Positions 47,644 through 57,105 are shown, numbered from the stretch's first letter. The stretch is DNA of 64,000 bases from Rhodococcus aetherivorans (GCF_011058165.1 NZ_JAALEG010000003.1:1-64000); one strand, 5' to 3'. Translations and numbers: made by a program. Notes: generated from the sequence alone by a model not told the origin.

Positions 47644-49287
47644 ATGCCCGGGCAGGACATCATCGACAGGATCACCGGTGCCGCCGGGGGGGTGACCGAC
47701 ACGCTGGGCGCCGTACGGGTGCTCGCCCGCTCCGGGCTGCTGCACTTCCCCCGGGTGGACCACGGGATCGGCACCCTCGTCGCGGTGAGCCGCTACGGTC
47801 CGTTCGCCGGACCGGTGCACGCCCACGCCGCGCGTGGCTTCGACGCCGTCGCCCTCGTCGACGAGCGTGGCCGGCTGAGCTACCAGGAACTCGAGGCGCA
47901 GTCGAACGCGCTCGTGCGGGCGCTGCAGGCCGACGGCGTCGCGGCGGGGGACGTGATGGGCCTGATGGCCCGCAACCATCGCGGACTCGTTCTCACCATG
48001 CTCGCCGCCGCCAAGCTCGGCGCCAAGCTGGTCATGATGAACACCGGGTTCGCTCCGCGGCAGCTCGCGGACGTCGCCGCGCGCGAAGGTGTGGGCACCT
48101 TCGTCTACGACGCCGAGTTCGCGGCGGTGGCGGCCGCCCTGCCGCCGGAGGTACGGACCTACAGCTCGTGGCCCGAGGGCGACGAGCCGGGCCCACCGGG
48201 CATCGAGTCCGTGCTCGCGCAGTTCGATGGGTCCGCCGTTCCGCCGCCGAGCACGCTGGGCGGTTTCGTTCTGCTCACCAGCGGCACCACCGGCACACCC
48301 AAGGGCGCCCCGCGCGAGCGCACGTCGCCGCTCGCCTCGGCGCAGTTCCTGGACCGGGTACCGCTGCGGCCGGGACAGACGATGCTGATGGCGGCGCCGG
48401 CGTTCCACGGGACCGGAATCTCGCAGTTCGGGCTCGCCCTGGCGTTGGGGCAGACGGTGGTGATGGAGCGACGGTTCGATCCGCTCGAGACGGTTCGCCT
48501 GATCGAGCGGCACCGGGCCAACGTGCTGGTCGTCGTGCCGACCATGCTGCAGCGGATCCTGGACCTCGGCGGCGAGACGATCGGGCGGTACGACACGTCG
48601 AGCCTGCAGATCATCTTCTCCGCCGGGTCCGCGCTGTCGCCGGACGTGTGCCGGCGTACCCGTGAATACTTCGGCGACGTGCTGCACAACCTGTACGGCT
48701 CCACCGAATGCGCGGTGGCCACGGTCGCTACTCCCGAGGACATCCGCCGGGCGCCGGGCACGGCCGGACGGCCGCCGGTGACGTGCCGGGTCGAACTGTA
48801 CGACGAGGCCGGCAACCGGATCACGACGCCCGGCGAGGTGGGCCGGATCTTCGTCGCGAGCGGTCTGAGCTTCGACGGCTACACCGACGGCCGGGACAAG
48901 GAGCGCATCAACGGTCTGCTCTCGACCGGCGACGTGGGGCACTTCGACGAGGACGGGCTGCTGTTCGTCGACGGCCGAGACGACGACATGATCGTCTCCG
49001 GCGGCGAGAACGTGTACCCGCTCGAGGTGGAGAACCTCCTCGTCGAGCGGGACGACGTGTTCGACGCCGCGGTGGTCGGCGTGGAGGATCCGGACTTCGG
49101 TCACCGGTTGCGCGCCTTCGTGGTGCCGGCGGAGGGCTCCGAGCGCGACGCCGAGGAGATCAAGGAGTACGTCAAGGCGAACCTGGCCCGCTACAAGGTC
49201 CCGCGCGACGTCGTCTTCCTCGACGAACTGCCGCGCAACGCGACGGGAAAGCTGCTGCGACGCGTGCTTGTCGACATGAAGCCCTGA
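47644..49287 (+). CDS. Fatty acyl-CoA/AMP ligase (FadD family)
   Basis: This 547-residue adenylate-forming enzyme activates a fatty acid. All core motifs are intact: LLTSGTTGTPKGAPRE, NLYGSTECAVATVA, LSTGDVGHFDEDGLLFVDGR and the catalytic-lysine PRNATGKLLRRVL. The N-terminal 75 residues are an extension seen in FadD2/FadD12-like mycobacterial enzymes. ATG 47644 follows GAAGGGGACAGC. It is transcribed alone behind a palindromic promoter. Confidence 0.88.
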   Translation: MPGQDIIDRITGAAGGVTDTLGAVRVLARSGLLHFPRVDHGIGTLVAVSRYGPFAGPVHAHAARGFDAVALVDERGRLSYQELEAQSNALVRALQADGVAAGDVMGLMARNHRGLVLTMLAAAKLGAKLVMMNTGFAPRQLADVAAREGVGTFVYDAEFAAVAAALPPEVRTYSSWPEGDEPGPPGIESVLAQFDGSAVPPPSTLGGFVLLTSGTTGTPKGAPRERTSPLASAQFLDRVPLRPGQTMLMAAPAFHGTGISQFGLALALGQTVVMERRFDPLETVRLIERHRANVLVVVPTMLQRILDLGGETIGRYDTSSLQIIFSAGSALSPDVCRRTREYFGDVLHNLYGSTECAVATVATPEDIRRAPGTAGRPPVTCRVELYDEAGNRITTPGEVGRIFVASGLSFDGYTDGRDKERINGLLSTGDVGHFDEDGLLFVDGRDDDMIVSGGENVYPLEVENLLVERDDVFDAAVVGVEDPDFGHRLRAFVVPAEGSERDAEEIKEYVKANLARYKVPRDVVFLDELPRNATGKLLRRVLVDMKP

Positions 49288-49294
49288 GCACATG

Positions 49295-49335
49295 GGAAGG
49301 GCCCGGCACCGGATGATCCGGTGCCGGGCCCTTCC
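49295..49335. terminator. Bidirectional terminator between the fadD-type gene and tRNA-fMet
   Basis: Two perfect 19-bp arms (GGAAGGGCCCGGCACCGGA and its complement) flank the loop TGA. It lies eight bases after the ligase stop and four bases beyond the convergent tRNA 3' end, so it can serve both. Confidence 0.85.
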
Positions 49336-49338
49336 ACT

Positions 49339-49415
49339 TGGTAGCGGGGACAGGATTTGAACCTGCGACCTCTGGGTTATGAGCCCAGCGAGCTACCGAG
49401 CTGCTCCACCCCGCG
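49339..49415 (-). tRNA. Initiator tRNA-fMet (CAT)
   Basis: This 77-base tRNA has an encoded CCA. The anticodon loop in GGGCTCATAACCC gives CAT. The anticodon stem has the three G:C pairs of initiators. Position 1 is C and position 72 is U, leaving the acceptor mismatch that marks initiator tRNA. This separates it from elongator Met and Ile2 tRNAs. Confidence 0.95.
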
Positions 49416-49426
49416 TTGCAAGAACG

Positions 49427-49456
49427 AAGTTACACGGCCCGATGAACGGAATGCAA
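49427..49456 (-). promoter_or_regulatory. Promoter of tRNA-fMet
   Basis: On the minus strand TTGCAT (49451-49456) and TAACTT (49427-49432) are 18 bases apart, with the tRNA 5' end 12 bases downstream. A 16-bp perfect palindrome TGTGTCCTGGGACACA lies at 49492-49507, further upstream. Confidence 0.55.
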
Positions 49457-49620
49457 ATCGCCTGGGCGAAGGCCGTTTTCGCCCCTCATCCTGTGTCCTG
49501 GGACACACTCGCGCGACGACCCCGCTCACATAACGGTGGAATAACAATCGCGTGGCGAGGCGGCCGACCTGCAGTGCGAGAGCGGCTGCCCCGGCCGGAC
49601 GCCGAGTCGTCCTCGAACCG

Positions 49621-49655
49621 ACGGGGCCCCGCGCACCTCGTGCGCGGGGCCCCGT
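49621..49655 (-). terminator. Terminator after the UPF0182 gene
   Basis: ACGGGGCCCCGCGCA and its complement form a perfect 15-bp stem with loop CCTCG, 16 bp after the stop of the large membrane protein gene. Confidence 0.8.
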
Positions 49656-49670
49656 TCGTCGCGGAAGGGA

Positions 49671-52658
49671 TCAGCCGCCGGTGGACTGGTACGCGTCCAC
49701 GGCCGCCTGCACCCGTTGCAGCGCCCGGCCGTAGGCGGCGAAGTCGCCCGTGCTCTGGGCCGCACTGAGCTCGGCCAGCGCCGCGTCGAGTTCGGCGACC
49801 GCGGCCGCCCGGTCCGCGGGAGCCGGGGCGGGAGCGGGGTTCGGCGCCGGAGCGGGCGCCGGAGCCGCTGCCTGACCGTCCTGCTCCGTCCCCTCGACCG
49901 GCGCGGTGGGCGCCGACTCGCCACCCGGCGCGGTGGCCGCACTGCCGACACCGGCCCCGAAGACCTGGTCCAGCGCCGAGGCGAGGGTGGGGGCGTAGCC
50001 GATGCGCACGCCGCCGGCAGGGCCGGGCTCGCGATAGCTGACGATCACCCGGGACAGCTGCGGGAACGTCGACGTGCTCCCCGTCGCCGAACTGCGTTCC
50101 GTGTACATCGGCTGGACGTAGAGGATCCCGCCCTGGGCGATGGGCAACGTCAGCAGGTTGCCGTACTGGATCCGGTTGGATCTCTCGAGCAGGGTCCGCT
50201 CCGACGCGACGCGCGTGTCGGAGATCATCGCGTTCTGCGTCTGTTCGGGACCGAACGTCTGGGTGTCGGTCGGCAGCCGCAGGATCGTGAACCTGCCGTA
50301 GTTGTCCGGGTCCGAGTCCACCGAGATGTACGCGGACAGGAACTGCCGGTTGAAGCCCACCATCGCCGAGGTGAGCCGGAACGACGGGCGGGCCGTCTCC
50401 TCGTCACCGATCAGCACGTAGTACGGCGGCTGGTTCGCGGTCGTGTCCACCGTCGGATCGCTCGGCACCGACCAGAACGCGTTGTTGGTGAAGAACTCGC
50501 GCGGGTCGTCCACGTGATACTTCGCCAGCATCTCGCGCTGCACCTTGAACAGGTCCTCCGGGTACCGGAAGTGCGAGCGGAGCTCGTCGGAGATCTGATC
50601 CTGCGGGGTCACCGCATCGGGGAAGACACCCATCCACGCCTTCAGGACCGGGTCCTGGTCGTCGACCTGGTAGAGGGTCACGGTGCCGTCGTACGCGTCG
50701 ACCGTCGCCTTCACCGAGTTCCGGATGTAGGAGACCTCCTTGCGGGGCAGCAGCCGGCCGGTGTTCTGGTCGACGCTGTCCTCGACGAGCCCTTCGAGGG
50801 AACTGCGCTGCGCGTACGGGTAGTTGTCGAGCGTGGTGTAGGCGTCGACGATCCACACGATGCGCCCGTCGACCGCGGCGGGATAGGCGTCGCCGTCGGC
50901 GGTGAGCCACGGCGCGACCTTCGTCACCCGGTCCCGCGGGTCGCGGTTGAACAGCAGCTTCGACTCGCTGCCGATGGCGCTCGAGAACAGGATGTTGCGT
51001 TCGGCGTACTTGGACGCGAACGCGAGCCGGTTGAACCAGTTGCCGATCGAGACGCCACCCGAGCCGGTGTAGGTGTACTGCGCGGTGTCGGTGTCGTACT
51101 CCCGCGGGGCCTCCCCCTCGGCGGCACCGACGATCGCGTAGTCGGGCTCCTCCTGCGCGATGACCTCACCGAAGTAGATCCGCGGCTGCTCGACCGGAAT
51201 CACCTGGTTGCCCGACTCGAGCGATGCGATGTCGCTGACCATGTACACCGGGTAGCCACTGTTGCTGTTCGCGGCCTCTTCCGCGGACTCGCTGGCGGCC
51301 GCGTTCACCCGGTTGGCGGGAGCCGCGACCAGGCCGTTGCCGTGGGTGTACACCGTGTGCTTGTTGATCCAGTCGGTCTGGTTGCCCGTCAGGCTCGACG
51401 GCGACAGCTCGCGGGCGGCGACGATGTAGTCCTCGCGCTCCCCGTCGATCTCGTACCGGTCGATGTCCAGCGACGGCGGGAACCCGTAGAAGTTCTTCAG
51501 CTGCTGCTGCTGGGTGAAGGTGCGCGGCAGCACGTTGGGATCGAGCAGGCGGGTGTTGGCGATGGTGGTCACGTCCGCCGGCACGTTGCGCGGTGACGTG
51601 GTGCCCACGCCGGGGTAATCCCGGTACTCCACGATCTCGTCCGTGATGCCGTAGGCCTCACGCGTCGCCGCGATGTTGCGCTCGATGTACTCGGACTCCT
51701 TGACGGCGGCGTTCGGCCGGACGGAGAACTGCTCGACCACCAGCGGCCACACGGCCCCGACGAGGATCGACGAGAGCACGAGCAGGGCCGTCGCCATCGC
51801 CGGGATGCGCAGGTCGCGCAGCACGATGGCCGCGAAGAACGCCACCGCGCAGATGACCGCGATCGCCATCAGGATCAGCTTCGCGGGCAGCACGGCATTG
51901 ATGTCGGTGAAGCCCGCGCCCGTGAAGGTGGGCTCCTTGCGCCCGCTCCACAGCAGTGCGTACCGGTCGAGCCAGTACGCGATCGCCTTGAGCGCAACGA
52001 AGATCCCGGCCAGCACGGCCAGCTGGATGCGGGCGGCGCGGGTGAGGCTGCCGCCGCGGCCGGCGAGCCGGATGCCGCCGAAGATGTAGTGGGTGACCAG
52101 GCTGGCGAAGAGCGCCAGGATGACCGCCACGAACATCCAGTTCAGCAGGAAGCGGTAGAACGGCAGGTCGAAGGCGTAGAACCCGACGTCCAGCCCGAAC
52201 TGGGGGTCCGTGGTGCCGAACGAGCCGCCGTTGAAGAACATCTGCACGGTCACCCAGCTCGCCTGCGCGATCAGGCCCGACAGCAGGCCGAGCACGATCG
52301 GAATGCCGAGGCCGAACGTGCGCAGCCGGGTCATCACCGTGGTGCGATACCGCGAGATGGGGTCGTTGGGCCCGGATGCGGGCACGAACACCGGCCGCGA
52401 TCGGTACGCCAGCAGCAGCGCCAGCCACACCACACCGCCCACGAACAGGCTCACGAGGAGGAACAGGACGATCCGGGTCAACAGCACCTTCAGGTACACG
52501 TCACGGAAGTCGACCTCGCCGAACCACAGCCAGTTGGTGTAGGCGTCCACCAGTCGGGGACCGACCAGCAGCAGCACCGCGGCCACCACGGCCAGGCTCA
52601 GCAGGATCTTGCTGCGTTTCGACAGCGAAGGTACTCCGGTGGGGGGCCTCATGCCCAC
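49671..52658 (-). CDS. UPF0182-family large membrane protein
   Basis: This 995-residue protein has about seven N-terminal membrane helices (residues about 15-320). An extracytoplasmic domain of about 600 residues of unknown function follows, and the C-terminus is Pro/Ala-rich. Family landmarks are YTNWLWFGEVDFRDVYLKVL, YSQ-like FGLDVGFYAFDLPFYRFLLNW and YLDRYALLWSGR. GTG 52658 is chosen because GGGAG lies eight bases upstream; ATG 52652 is close. The homologue in M. tuberculosis (Rv3193c) has the same neighbours. Confidence 0.9.
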   Translation of the reverse strand: MGMRPPTGVPSLSKRSKILLSLAVVAAVLLLVGPRLVDAYTNWLWFGEVDFRDVYLKVLLTRIVLFLLVSLFVGGVVWLALLLAYRSRPVFVPASGPNDPISRYRTTVMTRLRTFGLGIPIVLGLLSGLIAQASWVTVQMFFNGGSFGTTDPQFGLDVGFYAFDLPFYRFLLNWMFVAVILALFASLVTHYIFGGIRLAGRGGSLTRAARIQLAVLAGIFVALKAIAYWLDRYALLWSGRKEPTFTGAGFTDINAVLPAKLILMAIAVICAVAFFAAIVLRDLRIPAMATALLVLSSILVGAVWPLVVEQFSVRPNAAVKESEYIERNIAATREAYGITDEIVEYRDYPGVGTTSPRNVPADVTTIANTRLLDPNVLPRTFTQQQQLKNFYGFPPSLDIDRYEIDGEREDYIVAARELSPSSLTGNQTDWINKHTVYTHGNGLVAAPANRVNAAASESAEEAANSNSGYPVYMVSDIASLESGNQVIPVEQPRIYFGEVIAQEEPDYAIVGAAEGEAPREYDTDTAQYTYTGSGGVSIGNWFNRLAFASKYAERNILFSSAIGSESKLLFNRDPRDRVTKVAPWLTADGDAYPAAVDGRIVWIVDAYTTLDNYPYAQRSSLEGLVEDSVDQNTGRLLPRKEVSYIRNSVKATVDAYDGTVTLYQVDDQDPVLKAWMGVFPDAVTPQDQISDELRSHFRYPEDLFKVQREMLAKYHVDDPREFFTNNAFWSVPSDPTVDTTANQPPYYVLIGDEETARPSFRLTSAMVGFNRQFLSAYISVDSDPDNYGRFTILRLPTDTQTFGPEQTQNAMISDTRVASERTLLERSNRIQYGNLLTLPIAQGGILYVQPMYTERSSATGSTSTFPQLSRVIVSYREPGPAGGVRIGYAPTLASALDQVFGAGVGSAATAPGGESAPTAPVEGTEQDGQAAAPAPAPAPNPAPAPAPADRAAAVAELDAALAELSAAQSTGDFAAYGRALQRVQAAVDAYQSTGG

Positions 52659-52813
52659 GTGCCACACTCCCAATTCTCCGGCGACGCGAACGCGCCGCAG
52701 CTGTTCACCCCGACTGTCACCCACGGCACTCGCGGTGACCGTTTCGCCCCACTCTACGGAATGAGGCGACCACCACGCCGCGCGGCGACGAGACCCGGCG
52801 ACGATGCAAGGAT

Positions 52814-53419
52814 ATGTCCGTGAGCGACAGTCATCCCGTCCCGTCCGAAGACGCCCTGCGCCGGTGCGTCGGTGAGATCGTCGACTTCGTCGACGCCGGT
52901 GGCTGGGGACAGCCGCCGACGATGTTCGCGCTGGTGCCCACGGCCCTGCTGGCGGCGTCGGAACCCACCCTGCTCGACCAGCTCGACGAGGGCCACGAGT
53001 ACACCCCGGTGGAGCAGGAGGCCTTCCCCGACGACGTCGAAGGCGGCAGCCCCGCCCTCGACGAGTTCCTCGCCACCACCAGCTGGCCCGATTCCGTCGC
53101 CGGCTGCGCCCTGGTGCAGGAGATCGTGGTGCTGCCCCCGAGCGCGGAGTCGGATCTCGACGACGCGCTGGTGCCGCTGCTCGCCGATCCGCACGCCGCC
53201 GACGAGGCCGCCCGGGCCGCGGCGCACGGGCACCCGGAGCGGCGCGATGCCCGCCTGATCGCGGCGGTCCTGCGCGACGGGCCGTCGCTGTCGCTGCTGC
53301 AGCTGAGGCCCACCGACGAGGACGACCCGTTCGCCGGGATCGAGCTGCGCACCTACGACAACCTCGCGCCGAACGTGGTGTCCGCCCTGTACGCGACCCT
53401 CGAACCGGGCGACGACTAG
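52814..53419 (+). CDS. PPA1309-family conserved actinobacterial protein
   Basis: This 201-residue acidic soluble protein is conserved in actinobacteria and has no known function. Typical segments are GWGQPPTMFALVPTALLA, TSWPDSVAGCALVQEIVVLPP and the C-terminal NLAPNVVSALYATLEPGDD. ATG 52814. It is divergent from the UPF0182 gene and converges on the PDZ protease gene. No motif suggests catalysis. Confidence 0.8.
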   Translation: MSVSDSHPVPSEDALRRCVGEIVDFVDAGGWGQPPTMFALVPTALLAASEPTLLDQLDEGHEYTPVEQEAFPDDVEGGSPALDEFLATTSWPDSVAGCALVQEIVVLPPSAESDLDDALVPLLADPHAADEAARAAAHGHPERRDARLIAAVLRDGPSLSLLQLRPTDEDDPFAGIELRTYDNLAPNVVSALYATLEPGDD

Positions 53420-53439
53420 GACCGGTCCCGCACGACGGC

Positions 53440-54465
53440 CTAGCCGCAGGTGGGCGCGTCGCCGCCGGCGGCGAGGGAGCCGAGCGCGTCGATCGCGCCC
53501 TCGAGGGTCTCGACCTTGACCAGCCGCATCCCGTCGGGGGCGTCGCTCTGTGCCTCGGCGCAGTTGTCGGCGGGCACGAGGAACACCGTGGCGCCGTCCT
53601 CCGCGGCCCCGACGAGCTTGTGGGTGATGCCGCCGATCGGGCCGACGACCCCGTCGGAGTCGATGGTGCCGGTGCCTGCGACGACCTCGCCGCCGCTGAG
53701 CTCGCCGGGGCTGAGCTTGTCGACCACGGCGAGGCTGAAGATCAGCCCCGCCGACGGGCCACCGACGTCGGCGAGGTTGAACGTCACGTCGAACGGCACG
53801 TCCGGGACCTCCTCGGGGCTGATGCCGAGGAAGCCCTTGTCCGGGTCGTCGGGGCGGGCTCCCACGGTCACCGAGGCGGTCTGCTCGACCCCGTCGCGCA
53901 CCAGCACGACGTCGACCGGGGTGCCGGGCGCGACGGCGGCGACGGCCCGCTGCACGCTGCCGGCGGTGGTCACCGGCTCCCCGGCGACGGTGACGAGCCG
54001 GTCGCCCTCGCGCAGCACGCCGGCGGAGGGCCCGGACTCGCCGACCCTGGCGACGCGCAGGACGACGGGCAGGTCGAGGTGGTGCAGGGCGGCGAGTTCC
54101 GCGCTGCGTTCGGACTGCTCGAACTGGGCGGCGTCCGCCTCCTTGACCTGTTCCCTGGTCGCGGTGGGCGGGTAGATCTGCTCGCGGGGGGCGATCCCGT
54201 ACCGGCTGCCCAGCCACGCCGAGAGCGCCTGCGCCACGGTCAGGCGGTCGCTGACCCCGACCGTGGTCATCACGAGCTCGCCACTGGTGGGGTCGGTGTC
54301 GGCGCCCTCGATGGCGACGACAGCCTTGCCGTCGATCTCGCCGAGGGTGTCGAACGTCGGGCCCGGACCGAGCGCCACGTACGGCACCTTCACGTTCAGC
54401 GCCACCGTCACCAGCAGCAGCGCGGGGAACAGCGCCGCCAGGATCGTCACGAGCCGTCGATTCAC
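53440..54465 (-). CDS. Membrane-anchored PDZ / Lon-like Ser-Lys protease (YlbL family)
   Basis: This 341-residue protein has an N-terminal signal anchor (ILAALFPALLLVTVALNV) and a PDZ domain (GPSAGVLREGDRLVTVAGEPV). A Lon-type proteolytic domain follows, with Ser in VGGPSAGLIFSLAVVDK and Lys in GITHKLVGAAEDGA. It should act at the outer face of the membrane. The start is GTG 54465. It is divergent from the zinc metalloprotease gene, as in mycobacteria (Rv3194c/Rv3195). Confidence 0.9.
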   Translation of the reverse strand: MNRRLVTILAALFPALLLVTVALNVKVPYVALGPGPTFDTLGEIDGKAVVAIEGADTDPTSGELVMTTVGVSDRLTVAQALSAWLGSRYGIAPREQIYPPTATREQVKEADAAQFEQSERSAELAALHHLDLPVVLRVARVGESGPSAGVLREGDRLVTVAGEPVTTAGSVQRAVAAVAPGTPVDVVLVRDGVEQTASVTVGARPDDPDKGFLGISPEEVPDVPFDVTFNLADVGGPSAGLIFSLAVVDKLSPGELSGGEVVAGTGTIDSDGVVGPIGGITHKLVGAAEDGATVFLVPADNCAEAQSDAPDGMRLVKVETLEGAIDALGSLAAGGDAPTCG

Positions 54466-54553
54466 CCGGCCAGGGTATCCGGAGCGGCGATGTTCGCGAT
54501 CAGCGTGATCGCGGGGGCCGCCACCCCGCGGTGCGCCTTGTACCGTTGACGAC

Positions 54554-56056
54554 ATGAGCGACACGCCTTTCGGATTCTCGAATCCCGACGACGACCCGGA
54601 CCGCAGGAAGGACTCCGGTTCCGGCGCCGAGGGATCCGGCGCCGAGGGCGCCGGCCCGGAGGGCGCCGGGTCCCAGGGCGGCGCCACCGGCGGGTTCCCC
54701 TTCGGTTTCGGGGCCCCCGGCGCAGGCGGTGCCCCGTTCGGCGCGGGCGGCGACAACCCGTTCGGCGCGCAGGGCTTCGACCCGGCGGCGCTCGGGCAGA
54801 TGCTGACACAGTTCGGTCAGATGCTCAGCGGCATGGGCAGCGCGGTGGGGTCCGGCGGTTCCGGGCCGGTCAACTACGAGGTGGCCGGCAAGCTCGCCCG
54901 CCAGCAGATCGGCTCCGTCACCCCGGTGTCGTCCGGGTCGGCGGACGCCGTCCGGGACGCCGCACATCTGGCGGAGCTGTGGCTCGACGGGGCGACGACC
55001 CTGCCCGCGGGCGCGACCCGCACCGTCGCGTGGACGCCCGTCGACTGGCTCGACAACACGCTCGAGACGTGGAAACGCCTGTGCGATCCGGTGGCCGAGC
55101 AGGTCAACGGCATGTGGATGCAGGGCCTGCCGGAAGAGGCCCGGGCGATGGCCGGGCCGATGCTCGGCATGTTCTCCCAGATGGGCGGGCTGGCGTTCGG
55201 TTCCCAGCTCGGCCAGGCCCTCGGGCAGCTCGCCAAGGAGGTCCTGACCTCGACCGACATCGGCCTGCCGCTCGGGCCCGCGGGCACGGCGGCGCTGATG
55301 CCCGCCGCGATCGAGGCGTTCGGTGAGGGACTCGAGCAGCCGGCCCAGGAAGTCCTGGTCTTCCTCGCCGCCCGGGAGGCGGCACACCAACGGCTCTACA
55401 GCCACGTGCCGTGGCTGCGCTCGCGCCTGCTGTCCACTGTGGAGGACTACGCGCGTGGCATCCGGATGGACTTCTCCGCGATCGAGGACCTCGCCCAGGG
55501 TATCGATCCCATGGCGCTGACGGATCCGTCGAAGATCGAGGAACTGCTCAAGGGTGCGGCGTTCGAGCCGCAGACCACCCCCGAGCAGAAGCAGGCCCTC
55601 GAACGCCTCGAAACGCTGCTCGCCCTGGTCGAGGGCTGGGTGGAGACCGTGGTCGCCGACGCGCTCGGCGACCGGCTGCCCGGGGTGGCCGCGCTGAGCG
55701 AGACGCTGCGCCGCCGCCGCGCGAGCGGCGGGCCCGCCGAGCAGACCTTCGCGACTCTCGTCGGTCTCGAGTTGCGGCCGCGGAAGCTGCGCGAGGCCGC
55801 GGCCCTGTGGCGCCGGCTCACCACCGATGCCGGGCCGGACGCGCGGGACAAGGTATGGGCGCACCCGGATCTGCTGCCGGACTCGTCGGACCTCGACAAC
55901 CCGGCCGCGTTCCTCGACCGCGTCATCGGCGGAGAAGCGGGGGCGTTCGACGATCCGATCGCCCAGCTGCGCGAGACCGAGGCGCGCGAACGCGCCGAGC
56001 GGGAGAAGGGCGAGCCGGGCTCCGGCGAGTCCACCGATCCCGACGAATCCGCCTGA
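54554..56056 (+). CDS. Zincin-like metalloprotease (DUF2342 family)
   Basis: This 500-residue protein has a disordered Gly/Pro-rich N-terminus of about 80 residues (FGFGAPGAGGAPFGAGG). A helical DUF2342/zincin-2 core follows, with a metal-site-like LAAREAAHQRLYSHVPWL and LVEGWVETVVADAL. A late RPRKLREAAALWRRL segment is typical of the family. The protease role is a family prediction. It is the first of a plus-strand run with the E1-like and ABC1 kinase genes. Confidence 0.85.
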   Translation: MSDTPFGFSNPDDDPDRRKDSGSGAEGSGAEGAGPEGAGSQGGATGGFPFGFGAPGAGGAPFGAGGDNPFGAQGFDPAALGQMLTQFGQMLSGMGSAVGSGGSGPVNYEVAGKLARQQIGSVTPVSSGSADAVRDAAHLAELWLDGATTLPAGATRTVAWTPVDWLDNTLETWKRLCDPVAEQVNGMWMQGLPEEARAMAGPMLGMFSQMGGLAFGSQLGQALGQLAKEVLTSTDIGLPLGPAGTAALMPAAIEAFGEGLEQPAQEVLVFLAAREAAHQRLYSHVPWLRSRLLSTVEDYARGIRMDFSAIEDLAQGIDPMALTDPSKIEELLKGAAFEPQTTPEQKQALERLETLLALVEGWVETVVADALGDRLPGVAALSETLRRRRASGGPAEQTFATLVGLELRPRKLREAAALWRRLTTDAGPDARDKVWAHPDLLPDSSDLDNPAAFLDRVIGGEAGAFDDPIAQLRETEARERAEREKGEPGSGESTDPDESA

Positions 56057-56150
56057 ACGCACATCGGGCCAGGTAGGCGCCAGTTTTACCCTGTGGACAA
56101 CCCGCCTCGGGCACAGGTGGTGCGACGGGGGTTGCTGTCAGGCTGACGGC

Positions 56151-57011
56151 ATGACCACGGCAACGCATCCACAGTCCGGACCGGCGCTCGACCCTGCCCT
56201 CGAGGTGCTCCACCGACCGGACGGGACGGTACAACTCGGGTGGGGTCCGGACACGGCGGCCGTCCTGTCCCCCGGCGCGGGGCTCGACGCGTTCGGACTC
56301 TCGACGGTGCTGCGCCTGCTCGACGGGCGCTCGTCGCGCGAGGAGATCCTCGCCCGCACCGCGCGGGCGGGGCTGCCGGGCGCCGCCGTCACCGCCCTGC
56401 TCGACGAGCTGACCGCCCTCGGTGCGGTCCGTGATCCCGGCGTAGCCGCGCTGCAGGTCCCCCGGGTGCGGGTGCACGGGCGCGGGCCGCTGGCAGACGC
56501 GCTGGTCGCCCAACTGACGGTGTCGGGCACGCGGCTGCGCCGGTCCGCCGTCTACACCGGCGACAGCGACGTCGCCCGCTGGGACGCGCAGTGCGTGCTG
56601 CTCACCGACGCGCTGGTGCCCGACCCCGGTCTCGTCCGCGAGCTGATGCGGCACCGTGTGCCGCATCTGCCCGTACTGCTGCGCGACGGCCGCGGCATCG
56701 TCGGCCCCTTCGTCGTCCCGGGCCGCACGAGCTGCCTGCGCTGCGCCGATCTGACCCGCACGGATCTCGATCCGCACTGGCCGCAGCTGGCCGCCCAGCT
56801 GTGCGACCGCGTCGGGTGTGCGGAGCCCGCAGCGGTGCTGGCGACCGCGGCCCTCGCCCTCGGACAGCTCGACGCGATTCTCGCCGCCTCGCCGTCCACG
56901 CCGCCCGCGACGTTGGACCGGACCCTCGAGGTGGATCTGCGCAGCCATCGACTCACGTCGCGGCGCTGGTTCCGGCACCCGGACTGCGGGTGCGGAGGCA
57001 CACCCGCGTGA
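56151..57011 (+). CDS. Orphan E1-like / cyclodehydratase-type protein
   Basis: This 286-residue protein resembles the ThiF/E1-like part of azoline-forming cyclodehydratases. It has a degenerate Rossmann region (VHGRGPLADALVAQL) and a zinc-type Cys set in SCLRCADLTR and HPDCGCGG. No precursor peptide, YcaO or dehydrogenase gene is near, so a natural-product role is unlikely. The same orphan occurs at this position in mycobacteria (Rv3196). ATG 56151. Confidence 0.72.
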   Translation: MTTATHPQSGPALDPALEVLHRPDGTVQLGWGPDTAAVLSPGAGLDAFGLSTVLRLLDGRSSREEILARTARAGLPGAAVTALLDELTALGAVRDPGVAALQVPRVRVHGRGPLADALVAQLTVSGTRLRRSAVYTGDSDVARWDAQCVLLTDALVPDPGLVRELMRHRVPHLPVLLRDGRGIVGPFVVPGRTSCLRCADLTRTDLDPHWPQLAAQLCDRVGCAEPAAVLATAALALGQLDAILAASPSTPPATLDRTLEVDLRSHRLTSRRWFRHPDCGCGGTPA

Positions 57012-57012
57012 A

Positions 57013-57079
57013 GCGGCGCACCGCGCCGGTCACGCAGCGGCGCACCGCGCCGGTCGCGCAGCGGCGCACCGCGCCGGTC
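57013..57079. repeat. Three direct repeats between the E1-like and ABC1 kinase genes
   Basis: GCGGCGCACCGCGCCGGTC occurs at 57013-57031, 57037-57055 and 57061-57079, a period of exactly 24 bp. Each 19-base unit is identical and contains the inverted core GGCGCACCGCGCC. It fills nearly the whole gap before the kinase gene. Confidence 0.9.
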
Positions 57080-57105
57080 TGACGCCGTCAGGCATGATGG
57101 TGGGC

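Noticed and set aside
56151-57011. Azole-modified peptide (TOMM) biosynthesis cluster
   Set aside because: No YcaO, dehydrogenase, precursor peptide or transporter is present. Neighbours are protease, kinase and whiB7.
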